Positions 53,948 to 64,000 of a stretch of DNA of 64,000 nt are shown piece after piece (position 1 is the first letter of the stretch; each line of letters begins with the position of its first letter). The translations under genes and the position numbers were made by a program. The notes under the pieces were generated by a model. That model was not told where the DNA came from, did not search any database, and saw nothing but the letters and a program-made list of their open reading frames with translations. Source of the stretch: Thunnus maccoyii. Taxonomy: Eukaryota; Chordata; Actinopteri; Scombriformes; Scombridae. The stretch spans positions 24,084,425 through 24,148,424 of the forward strand of contig NC_056546.1 in the NCBI RefSeq assembly GCF_910596095.1, in the 5' to 3' direction.

Positions 53948-56900
53948 TTACAACGACAGCACAAACTTCCTGTAGAGGAGAAATGATGCAATGTAAAACA
54001 GACCACTTAACAAGCTTTTGTCAAGCCAGAATATAAACACTTTAAACATTATCAGTGAAATGATTTCTCACTTTATGATGTCAGGCACATGGTGGTCTCT
54101 GTATAAGCCGTTGTGCAGATACCCCAGAGAGCCATCAAATGACACCAGCTTCACTCGCTCTGCATTCTGGCTTCTTGCTGCTACCTTGTACAGCTGGGAG
54201 AGAAAAGCAAAGAAAGTTCAGTCAGGCCTAAAACAAAACATTACCCTTCATTAAGCAACTTAATCGATTTTAGCTTTAAATGAAATACCACCTCAGGTTA
54301 TAATGTATTAGATGAGTAATATCAGTCATACCTGCTGAGCAACCTGAATGGGAACTAAGTGATCATCCTCTGCATGAAGGAAAAGTATCGGACTTTTCAT
54401 TTTCTTTAAACTGCAGAAAAACAAACACTGTATGTCATTGCATTTTACTGGTAATATTATTAGCTAATCAATATTTGATATTGTGCATCAATGAATAATC
54501 GGCCGTCGTGCACTGCCTCCATGTATGCATTTCTTCAAACTTACTTTTCCTCAGTAGGAAAGACAATCTTGTTTTCTGCCCATGGCTCTGGGAATAAGTA
54601 CCCAGCGCCTGGAAATTTCCAGTAATACTTTTAAACAGAAAGAAAATAACACATGGTCAGCTTATGTGTGATGTGGTAGCACATACGTGAAATGTGCAAA
54701 TGAAACACTAAAGGTGATAAGTGTTAGATGAGTCTACCCAAAAAAAGGGATGAAATGTGACAGGCTGTCGAGCACTATTGAATGTACCCTCCAGGATCAC
54801 ACCATCAAAGACCACATCTGAAGGGGAGAGGAAACAGTCTTTACATACAACTGTAACAGTGAAGATGTAATCATAGTGAGATCTTAGAATTACTTTACTT
54901 ATACATATTTGCCTTTGTAGAAAAACCTACCTTGCTCAAGCAGTTTGACTGCAGTGTTAGTAGCCACTCTGCACAGAGAGATGAAGAACAACATCATTGC
55001 AAATAGTAGTAAGTTAAAGATTTCATCTTCAACTGTTAGTAACGGTGGCAGGTTTATTGTTGTGGTTGTGGATTTGTTTCAATCAATCATTTCTGTCACG
55101 AGTGTGCAATGTATTTTACTCAAGATGCTAATGTCACTGTCAGATTTGTTTGGTATAACCGTATATTACAGAACTGCAACTAACGATTATTTTCCTTCTT
55201 GATTAATCCATCGATTATTTTCTTGATTGATCATTTTGTCTATAAAATGTCAGTAAATATTGAAAAATGGCCATTTCAGTTTCCCACAGCCCAAGATGAC
55301 ATCTTCAAATGTCTTGTTTTGTCTGACCAACAGTCCGAAACTCAAAGATACTCAGTTTACTGTCATGTATGACAAAAAAGCAAAACACAATCACATTTAA
55401 GAACCTGGAATCAGCAAATATTTGGTATTTTTGCTTAAAAATAGACTAAAACAATTATTTGATTAATAAAATAGTTGCCAATTAATTTTCTATAAATCAA
55501 CTAATTGATAAAGCTCTAGTCTATTAAATATTTTACTGTAAAAGAACAAAAATGAAAAGTAGATCATTACAGCCATTCAAATGACTGTGTAGGTGATTTG
55601 ATTAAGTAGGCCGATTTGTTAGATGTTAAGATGTTCTACTTTTTCTCCTACTAGCATAGCTAAAAATATTTTTATTCCTATTTTGTAATTTGTATCATGC
55701 TAGACATTGTTGTACTGAATACGGTGAAATCTGTGTGCAGTTTGAATCAAGATCCTTCTCTGATACACACTTGATTTTCAGTGTATTTATGTAAATGTCA
55801 ACCTTCTAAACTGTGGACTTGACCAGCCTCAATTTAAATAAAGTACACTCTCTTTAATGAAGCATGAAAGCAATGTGAGTAATCACTATTTTAGAGACAT
55901 CTTTGGTTCTGAATGGTAATTTCTATGGTCATTCTGCACTGAGTTCAAAGTTTTTGCACTGCATGCTTTCCCTGTTAATGTATATTTTGTATTTCACTGC
56001 TCATGCTAACTGCTATAGGTTGCATAGGCTGAATCACTGCTGTATTATATCAATTAGATATGAATGAATGGCAAAAGTAACATTTAGGTGGAAAACGTCG
56101 CAGGCAGTTACATCAAAGTTTAAAGTTTCATATTGCATTACTGCAAATAAGTGTGTAATGCATTTACCAGTTATTACAACAGTGACCTAAGTCATTTTAA
56201 GAGTAGCTCTGAAATGCTGCTGATTAGTACTATCTTTACTGACCCAGTGCCAAGAGAGTGTCCCCAGATGACTACTAGGCTGCTTCCACTGCGTTCTTTG
56301 ACCCAGTTGTACAAGTAGAGGGCATCAGTGGTCAGACCGGCTTCAGTCGGCTCCCCGGTGGAATCTCCAAACCCTGCCAAGAGTTCCTCACATCAACCAC
56401 TGCTCACTGACATATCACAGAGCTGCTCTTCACGGCCACAAGGTGGCAGTCACTCAGAGGAAAACCTGCACTGGAGTCTGACCTAGAGTTGAACTGCTTG
56501 TCTTTTAACTGACTGACTAATAACAAACAACTCATCAAGCACGACTTCATTACACCGCAGTGATCATATAGCTGCAAATGATATTAAATCAATGTTAGAA
56601 AGCTGACTATTGCAATCAATGGGGAGGCAAAGAAGAAGAGAGATGGAAAATATGTTTGAAAGAAGAGTCATAAATCTTCATTTGTACCAACCTCTGTAGT
56701 CGGGCACCAGCACATGGTAACCAAGTGCACTCAATACCTGTTGACATATAACGCATATTTGTCATCAGAATGGGTATTGATTGATTGATAAAGATTAATA
56801 TGTTTGTGTTGGTGATCACTCACCTTTGCTACTCCCACGCGATGAGTGGCTGCCCTGTTGAAATAATTCACAAACAACACATATGCCAATAAATTGCTGT

Positions 56901-59643
56901 TTACAACAACAACAACAAAAAAAAAAGTACGGCTCTGTGGAATTTTTACTCTACTTTTTCACAAGCCAATTATAATAATACAAATGCATCATTTATCATA
57001 CCTTGTGCCTGTGTTCCCATGAAGATATATGAAAATTGGACTTCCATCGCTTAAAGAGTTCTGGTACCAAGCCAAGTCCTTCCCCTGTGCCTCTTTCCAC
57101 TGACTTTCAGGGACAGTGTGCCTTGAACAGTTCAAAACAATACATTCGCTTGGAGACACAACTGGTAATTGGATCATTAAAAACCAGGTTCTGACCTCTT
57201 CTATGCTTGCCTTTTCATATCCATGCTAAAAAAAAACCCCCAAAAAATATAACTGCTGAACTTGTACTCACCATACGCCAAGGGAGATTCCTTCCTCTGA
57301 TGTTAAGTACATGTTGGTGGTGTGATTTAGGGAGAGATCAGTGGGTCGGCTGAGGTCAACAAAGAATGGTAGCCTGACTGCAAAGAAGCAAAGTGGGCCC
57401 TTTTTTGCAGATATTTTTAGGATTTACAGTACTTTAAAAAGGCAGACAGGGAATTCACTTACTTCTGTGAGTGTAAACAAGGTGCTGGATTAATTCAGGG
57501 AGTATTCTCAGCATGAAAGGCGCCAAAATGAAGATAACAAATATGGCAAATAATCCTCTTTTCAGCCACCATCGGTACCTTAGGAGAGGAGAGAGAAAAA
57601 GAAAAAAAACAAATGTAAATACTGATCATCTGAACATTATCTTCCGTGGTCTCCAATACCTGCTGAATTACAATTTCTATCTTAGTGGGCAAAAATAGAA
57701 ACAGAATACAAAGAGTATCCTCGGTAGTGTAATTTGGGAGCACAATGCAACACAATCTGTTAATTTAACCATAATTATGATTGATTGCTAATTATTTTAA
57801 ATCCCCTCTTCAGATTAGCTCAAACTCCCAGACCAATTACTTGCACCTCTCCTCTTTACTTTTCTCCCACTTTACAACTAACTTTAGCTGCTGCAGCCGT
57901 TTTTGGATGACTCAGCAGCTGTGAGCTGTGCATCAGGGGAGAAAAGGATAAATGTGATGGTGTGATGGCTGACTTTGTTGAGAGGTGCAAAAAGAACCAC
58001 TTGAAGCTCCATGAAGGCAAAACTGAAGAAAAAAAAAGAGCACTCTGCCTCCCCCGCTGAAGGGACTGGGACATTGGTGCAGCGGATGTACACACTGGTA
58101 GCTGCTCTGCACATGTTCTCCCAGTCTGTGTCTGCAGCATTAATATAGAAACATTAATATGGGCGAGAAGAATTGAATAATCTAATCAAGAAGCAGGCTG
58201 TCATTGGAGTCAGTCTTGACTTCCTCAAGGCAACAGCAGAGAAGAGGATGCTATTCAGACTATTGCCAGTTAATGGACAAGACATCCCACCCCCTCCATT
58301 AACACTCTAATCAGCCAAAAGAGACCTTTTAGTCAAAGACTGATTTCTCCACACTGCTCGAGGGAAACATATAAGAAAGTCATTATTCCAGCAGCTATCA
58401 GACTGTCACCTCATCTGTCCAGAGTTAGCACTTCTACTTTACACCTTTGCTTCCAAATCACCTCTAGAAAATGTCTGTGAATGCACTACTGCAGTTTGAT
58501 AGGACACTAAGAACAACCACTATGCAGAAAAGGTGCATTTTAGTCTGCTCATTTTTGCAGTATTTTAGCAAATAATACATATAACTGTTATCTCTTTACA
58601 ACCAAAATACGAATGCGAAGATAATAATTAATGACTTTTCCTGAGGTTTAGAGATATAGCTATGCGACAGTTAACAGCATTTCCAGTCCTTACAAAATGT
58701 TAAAATTCCATAACATTGTCTTTTACTTAAGCTGTTGAATGTATGCACATGTCATATTTATAACCTTATTTGATGCATCTTTTGCACAAAAAATTAGAAT
58801 TTTTGACAAAATAAGTCTTGAGGGATATTTTTAGGATCCGAGTTTTTTTTTTTTACAAACTTAGTTAGGTAGTTATAAATCAACTTTACACATCACACAC
58901 CTCATCACACAACAATGACAGACAGAAATACATGAAGTACAACACAACAGCACACAACAACGACAGGCAAAACAACAACAAGACTTAGTTCCCTCAGCGA
59001 GTCACTCTTTTTAGGGCTGATATGGCTGCAGGCACCAGCCTTTGGCCAAAGTGAGCCCGTCTGCACCTCAGGGACCTGTACCTGCATCCAGAGGGCAGTA
59101 AAGTGAAGTGGCGATTGAATGTGTGTGTGATGTGCTATGCTGTTGTATTTGCAATGCGTATTTACAAGGCAAGTTTATAGATGGCTAATAGCCTTCGATG
59201 GCTAATTTTTGAATGTCCTTTGTGTGCTGGTTGAAACTGAGTTTATTGTCCAGATTGAGTCCAAGATATTTGAAACTGTCAACCATTTCAACTGTTTCAT
59301 TACTGATAATGATGGGATGCTGGAGTGACAAAGTATCTATTACTATTTGTTTTGTTTTGTTTTTGAGTTGTTGTTCCACTAACTTCATTAACCAGGATAT
59401 CAGAGGTAACGTTTTTATCATATACATGGAGGGTCTGCCTGCAGCATACAGGGGTCATTGACATGTTGAGCTGAGCGGACCACTGCTGTATGATACAGCT
59501 TGTCAAAGGTTGAGTAAAGAAAGTTACGTTAACTAAAGTTAGCTCACTCACGGTGCTCCCTCCTTCCTCTGGAGTCCAACGGTTCTCTGAACGTCGCTGG
59601 CTGCTGAGGATGAATCATCGTGTTTATCAATCCTTTTCCTCAT
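53948..59643 (-). CDS. ABHD12-family serine hydrolase, ABHD12B-like
   Basis: ABHD12 proteins are membrane-anchored alpha/beta hydrolases that cleave lysophosphatidylserine and monoacylglycerol. Thirteen coding exons: 59552-59643, 57463-57578, 57272-57377, 57002-57121, 56824-56854, 56692-56737, 56244-56373, 54931-54968, 54738-54817, 54545-54627, 54332-54410, 54072-54193, 53948-53969. They join in frame to 354 aa. One membrane segment lies at about residues 39-58. [16 protein letters not shown] and YLHGNTGTR are family motifs. The nucleophile Ser210 is in WGHSLGTG, the acid is in [10 protein letters not shown] (Asp296/297), and His334 is in [30 protein letters not shown] matches ABHD12B better than ABHD12 (DYRGWGDSVGTP). 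The orthology is not settled, so no symbol is given. Intron 1 (57579-59551) holds two LINE fragments. Confidence 0.9.
55171..55518. mobile_element. hAT-like miniature element, GCTGCAAC family, copy 4
   Basis: In intron 7 of the ABHD12-like gene. Starts GAACTGCAACTAACGATTA and ends AACTAATTGATAAAGCTC, with AGCCCAAGATGACATC and ACTCAGTTTACTGTCAT core sequence. It appears nearly full length (about 350 bp) with diverged ends. Confidence 0.75.
57930..58560 (+). mobile_element. LINE reverse-transcriptase C-terminal fragment
   Basis: On the plus strand, sense to the [24 protein letters not shown] at about 57970-58030 matches the LINE RT 'WCxxNxLxLNxxKTKE' motif. Further on come [14 protein letters not shown] and [14 protein letters not shown], then an SFIPxAIRL-like remnant near 58375-58405. 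This is the tail of an L2/Rex-type LINE. It has internal stop codons and lacks the 5' part. Confidence 0.75.
58880..59450 (-). mobile_element. LINE reverse-transcriptase fragment, opposite strand
   Basis: On the minus strand, 59427-59185 includes [20 protein letters not shown], the RT 'SFKFLGxxxxxxLxW' motif. Downstream, at about 59100-58990, [20 protein letters not shown] runs into [10 protein letters not shown], the C-terminal LINE motif. The part between is missing or diverged. It points towards the LINE fragment at 57.9-58.6 kb. Confidence 0.72.
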
Positions 59644-59792
59644 CGTGTAGCGTCAGTAAAATTTAACAGCGAAAACACGTTAATATCTTTTCTATAGTTG
59701 AGCTTGATGAAGCAATACGACACTTTATTACCGAGCAATGGAAGTTAAGACAAAGTCCGGTTTATCCGGGAGGAGGAGTGGTACCCGTCATG

Positions 59793-59860
59793 TTAAGGTG
59801 GCACCACCTTAGATAGGTTTAATTACAAAGCACAACGCATCTTAAACCATGCCACCTTAA
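59793..59860. repeat. Inverted repeat upstream of ABHD12-like gene
   Basis: TTAAGGTGGCA at 59793-59803 and its exact complement TGCCACCTTAA at 59850-59860, with a further CCACCTTA immediately after the left arm. It lies about 150 bp upstream of the start codon and could be a tiny TTAA-flanked element or a hairpin. Confidence 0.7.
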
Positions 59861-60023
59861 ATGCAGCAATAACCGTTAAACACCGTTAACATGCCTGTAC
59901 AGCGTGAGACTGGATATTATGTGACACAAAAATCAGACTTTTTCAATTAAAATATATATTTTTATTACAAAAATATATAAAATAAAACTATTGGGCAATG
60001 TCATTAGATATAACTGAATATGT

Positions 60024-60554
60024 TTAACCCATAAGAACCCGGACCCATTTCTCCTTAAAGGAAAATTATGGGGAATATAAAACAAACCAAATGGACCGCA
60101 AGGAACACATTTCTGAATTTTTTTTTGAAATTCTACCTTCATTGTCAAAGATCTGTAATGTAAAATGTATATCATAACGGTATTTCCCTAACTTGTTTTA
60201 TATCAATTTGTTCAAGAAATGTGGTCAGAACAGGTTAAATGTAATACAGGACATCTTTGAAGCATTAAAGCATCAGAATTGTTAAATGGGTTGAAACCTA
60301 CTTTTAGTGACAAAAAACAAGCTTTTTAAAATTAGCTAGTTCTGTCACATTTGCTGACCAGGCACATTGCCATTTTGGAAGTGATGTCATGGGTACACAG
60401 ATTCACACATTGTCATATGACTGCACCAGGATGTTCAGTAGATGTCACTTAGGGACTTCATGAGTTAAAATCAAGGATAAAGCTGTATAAGGAATTTTCC
60501 AGAACAGTGAAAGGGTTGGTGACACCTGTGTCACCATGGGTTCTTATGGGTTAA
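60024..60554. mobile_element. piggyBac-like non-autonomous element with TTAA ends
   Basis: The ends are perfect inverted repeats of 17 bp: TTAACCCATAAGAACCC at 60024-60040 and GGGTTCTTATGGGTTAA at 60538-60554. TTAA at both edges is the piggyBac target duplication, and the CCC start fits that superfamily. The 531 bp interior has no transposase. A short hairpin (GGTGACAC/GTGTCACC, 60518-60535) sits next to the right end. Confidence 0.8.
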
Positions 60555-61441
60555 GGCCATACTGTATACAGTATATGTGCCCCAGTTATGATATTTGTCA
60601 TATTATATATATCTATTATATTGTCATAAGTCTATTGTAAGTAAAATACATTCAAATTACACCTATTCTTTAGTTTATTTCAGAAGTCCGTAGAAAAAAA
60701 AGCGAATATCACAATAGAAAGTAAAACATCACTGAAAAAAAACAATTAGACACTTTTTTTTGGCAACAATCATTATCAGTGTTTTTAATTTGTCATCTGT
60801 ATATCGAGCACAGCTTTTGTTGTTCTTAGTACCAGCAGGCATGTGGACAGACGCATACTGTCCAACATGCTACAAGTGGTACAAAACCTTGAGACAAATA
60901 GCAGCAACCTTGTACCACCCTCTGTTTACCTACACATCGTTCAGCAGTAGGCCCATACAGTAGCATTGAACAGCCAGACATTGCCAGCTCAGTTAAGTGT
61001 GTATGTGGTTTACATAAAAGCATGTCACCCCGAGCACCTCAGACTCCAGATGGTGGTCAACATATCTGACATTCCTGTTTCTCAGGAAATACAAATATTC
61101 TATCCTCTTTACATCACATTGTTACTCTTCTTGGAAATAAATTTGATGTCCAACACAGCATCATTATTAGAACATATTCTTATAGATGTATGCATAGACT
61201 CTGTGTCTGGTAGATTTTTTCCTTCACAGCGAGCAATATGATTTAGATTTCTGGCAGCAGCAACAGTGGTGTGTTTGGAATAAATAGCAATATGAACCTC
61301 CACAGAAGTAAACAGGGGAATAACTGTCTGGAAGGGTAACATGAGCAGAGATTATTGCATCAAGCCGGACATGATTTGGCTCAAATAACAGGAACACATT
61401 CAAGTTATAAATCTGTCGTGCAATTAGTACTTCACATTTGC

Positions 61442-61447
61442 TTTATT
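61442..61447 (-). terminator. mocos: mocos candidate polyadenylation signal
   Basis: AATAAA on the minus strand, about 280 bp past the stop codon. Inferred. Confidence 0.4.
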
Positions 61448-61722
61448 GCACATATTTTAAGAACATAACCACTGGGGAAAAATACAAAAATCTCATTAAT
61501 TTCCCCATCAAAACTTTGATAGAATAAAATCTGAAAGCCCAGACATGAAAAGGACAACTGAGAGGACAAACACTACCAAGGCTTAACAGACAAAGAAAAG
61601 AGCAACATCTATAGAAACTCTTCACAGTGTTTGTGATCTTCAGGACGTGCAGTGTAGAAATGACTGCTTGGGACCAAAGATGTCACTAAAATAAATAAAA
61701 CAGGATGTTACAGATGACCACT

Positions 61723-63880
61723 TCAAGAGCCGTGTGGCTCTGGCAGTACGAAGGAACCAGGGGAGAGGAAACTGGCTGTGGTGGAGTCCTCTGGTAACTG
61801 ATGGGTCAGGTACACACCAAAAGTCACCTAGAAGTTCAGAAAAAAACAGACAATGTGACACACACACACACACAAACACACATTTAGCATCTACATGATG
61901 GAGCAGTAATTGTTTTTGACTGACCTTCCCAGTGCGGTAGGCAGACAGGGACATTAGCGGCTCCTTTGTTTTGGTCCCAGTGTCCTGATCTATTCCAACC
62001 ATATGGCACCGTCGACACTGGCCTGCGACCTTCGGGTTAGTCACACAGGAAAGTGCATTCATTTTTGAAAAATACGCTTTTAACACATTTGAAGATTGAA
62101 GACATTAAAGACATTTATCTCAAAGTGTAAGCTCACCATGAATCGAGTGCTGCCAATAATCAAGTGTGACCAATTATCCTCCTCGAATGGTTCAACTCCA
62201 GCAATGACTAAATTGGCTCGGAAGCGGCTGATGACATTCTGTGTGTCAAGGAGCTGCTCGCCCTCAGAATAGTCCTGCCTGAGAAAGGGAATGTGGAAAT
62301 TGCATGTTATATTGCTGCGCCATGTGAATTATCCACTGTAATGTAAATGTACAGGCGCTGACGCATTCTGATGTTTTTTACTGGAGCATCGCAGATTTGA
62401 ATAACACATCATGTGTTCAAACCTGCTGCTGATTAGTTTCTGAATGAGCTCCACGCTGGCACGGTTGATCATGAGATACTGAGCTTCATTCACCAGGGAG
62501 AGGGACGTGGAGGTGGCAGCTAGGAGGGAAAAACATGCACTATGATTTATTCAATTTCAGGCATCCTCAATGAGTCTGAATACTGAAATTGTACTGTTAT
62601 AGAGGGTGGGAAAATCACCAAATACTATGTGTGACTTTAGCACATTTACCTATATTGATCAAAATGTGCTCTCACAATGAATTAGGGGTGAGTGATATGG
62701 ATAGAATCTTCAATCACTGTATATGTAATTTTATGCAGTAATATCAATCTAATCTTTTAAGCACTCAGAAAAATCTGAACATCTACAATTCTATGATAAC
62801 TGGGCAAACTCCATCTGCTGATCATCCATCCAGATCAGCTACTAAAAGGACCTTGTGATTAATTGACTGTGTCCTCTGGCTCTGGAGGGAGCTTTCCAAA
62901 TGTCTGAAAAAAAATAACCTTGATGATGTCATCCGGGTTATCTGGGCTTGAGTATGGGGACTGCAAATATTCAACAGAAAGCCTGCGTTACCAATGGGGG
63001 ACACAGTGATAGAGAGATGTGGGCATGTTGAGCTATGGGAAATGTAGGATCTGGTGGTTTTGGAGCTTGACCCATTCTAGGGGCTAAATGTCAGAATATC
63101 TTTGGGGACTTGTGACAGACAAAGCAGCAGAGGCCGGGATTTTCAGTTCCTAGAATAAGTCAACCTTCAAAAACACTGGATCCTACACTTCCCATAATAT
63201 CTAAATAATGTCTCACTCTTGCTGGTGAATACCTGCTTCTTTAAACTTCCAGACCCTGTTGACATCATTGATGTAATTTTCCCAGTCTTGACAACGCTCC
63301 TCCAGAGCAACAGAAGACATTATACAACTGTTCACAGGCCAATTATGTTACTATGTTTATGGTATATTAAACAGCATACATTCCTTGCAGAATTTTGCTT
63401 GCTAACTTTTACAGTTATTTATTGTATACCTTGAATTATTTTTAGCAGGTTGCACCATATTGGAATGAGTTGTAGTTTAGTGGAGAAACCTATAAACGGT
63501 ACAGCAAAATCTTGAACGTTTGACAAATCTCTACGGTCTGATATATTCAGTATATACACAGAATAAACTTGCAAAAGGAGAAAAAGTTTAAATTTCTAAA
63601 TTGCCAAAATATCCAGCTGAAAGGAATTAAAGGTCATAGCCACAACAACCACATGGTATCAGTGAGAAATGTATTGCTTATGCACTGTATAAGAGATAAC
63701 TCCAGGATGTGGGAGTAAGAGCCAGGGAGAACAGGTAAAATGCTTATACAGTTACCTCCGCTGGGTCTTTTCTTCATGTCTCGGGTGAAATCAGGACTTT
63801 GTCTTATCAGGCGGCATGGCTGTCCAAGGAACTCTGAAAACCATGATGCAGCTTCATCCCCACAGTCGACAGTCTCCACC
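61723..63880 (-). CDS. mocos: Molybdenum cofactor sulfurase, C-terminal part (partial)
   Basis: MOCOS adds the terminal sulfur to the molybdenum cofactor of xanthine dehydrogenase and aldehyde oxidase. Five 3' coding exons are present: 63756-63880, 62423-62519, 62137-62278, 61925-62029, 61723-61827. They join in frame and encode about 190 aa of the MOSC domain. Matches to the family include TVDCGDEAASWFSEFLGQPC, LSLVNEAQYLMINRASV, FRANLVIAGVEPFEEDNW, GSTRFMVAGQCRRCHMVGID and VTFGVYLTHQ before the stop. Exon 63756-63880 has a good polypyrimidine acceptor at 63881-63897, so an ATG-started frame reaching 63963 is intron read-through. The N-terminal NifS-like desulfurase domain lies beyond the right edge. 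Confidence 0.92.
61858..61880. repeat. (CA)n microsatellite in mocos intron
   Basis: A short CA dinucleotide run next to the acceptor of the last mocos exon. Confidence 0.8.
63034..63196. mobile_element. Miniature inverted-repeat element with TA flanks (mocos intron)
   Basis: Left end TATGGGAAATGTAGGATC at 63034-63051 and right end GATCCTACACTTCCCATA at 63179-63196 are inverted repeats with one mismatch. TA at both outer edges fits a TA target duplication (Tc1/mariner-type). The 163 bp length and lack of coding sequence make it a MITE. Confidence 0.75.
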
Positions 63881-64000
63881 CTGGGGGAAGGAGGAGGATT
63901 ATATTCAGGATGCCCCGGGGGAAATCTACACAGTTTGATGCTGCTTACTATTTGGTGCGACATCTAATCCAAGAATCACTGGAAGAATAGCTTTTTTTAA

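Larger units (their letters stand above)
59644..61722. other. ABHD12-like promoter to mocos 3' UTR
   Basis: The left edge is the promoter of the ABHD12-like gene. A TTAA-flanked piggyBac-like element occupies 60024-60554. The right end (about 61.44-61.72 kb) is probably the mocos 3' UTR, with AATAAA (minus) at 61442-61447. Nothing recognised at 60.56-61.44 kb. Confidence 0.55.

Noticed and set aside
63881-63963. ATG-started extension of the mocos exon
   Set aside because: A strong polypyrimidine tract and AG at 63881-63897 mark an intron acceptor, and the extension does not resemble MOCOS.

Overview
This window is nuclear DNA from a ray-finned (teleost) fish. It carries spliced vertebrate genes with short introns and clean GT/AG junctions, and short non-autonomous DNA transposons of kinds I know to be common in fish genomes. 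No bacterial, phage or organellar features are present. I rebuilt eight protein-coding genes by hand from splice sites and reading-frame phase. Every junction I give keeps the frame, and the predicted lengths fit the vertebrate families.

Layout: emx2 (minus strand, forebrain/urogenital homeobox factor) lies at about 4.8-9.4 kb in a gene-poor, AT-rich region (1-13 kb) that looks rich in regulatory DNA. eif3a (minus, largest subunit of translation factor eIF3, 22 coding exons) occupies 13.4-23.3 kb. dennd10/FAM45 (plus, late-endosome DENN protein) follows at 26.3-29.6 kb. sfxn4 (minus) and prdx3 (plus), both for mitochondrial proteins, sit head to head at 31.4-38.8 kb and share about 640 bp between their start codons. 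tm9sf3 (minus, nine-pass Golgi/endosome protein) covers 40.8-51.8 kb. An ABHD12-family lipase closest to ABHD12B (minus) covers 53.9-59.6 kb. The last five coding exons of mocos (minus, molybdenum cofactor sulfurase) lie at 61.7-63.9 kb, and that gene runs off the right edge.

The eif3a-dennd10-sfxn4-prdx3 order is the arrangement I know from human 10q26, where EMX2 also lies. tm9sf3, the ABHD12B-like gene and mocos come from elsewhere in the human genome. The genes do not form a pathway; they are neighbours, with one likely shared promoter (sfxn4/prdx3).

Introns and intergenic gaps hold many decayed DNA transposons: a pair of repeats with a hAT transposase fragment, a TTAA-flanked piggyBac-like element with perfect terminal inverted repeats, a TA-flanked miniature element, two hAT-like miniature families, and a Tc1/mariner fragment. 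There are also two LINE reverse-transcriptase tails facing each other, and several microsatellites. I found no CRISPR array, tRNA, rRNA, or clear retroviral or Polinton element, and nothing that convincingly looks like a new multi-gene system. The most unusual material is the transposon structure and the homogenised decapeptide repeat in eIF3a.
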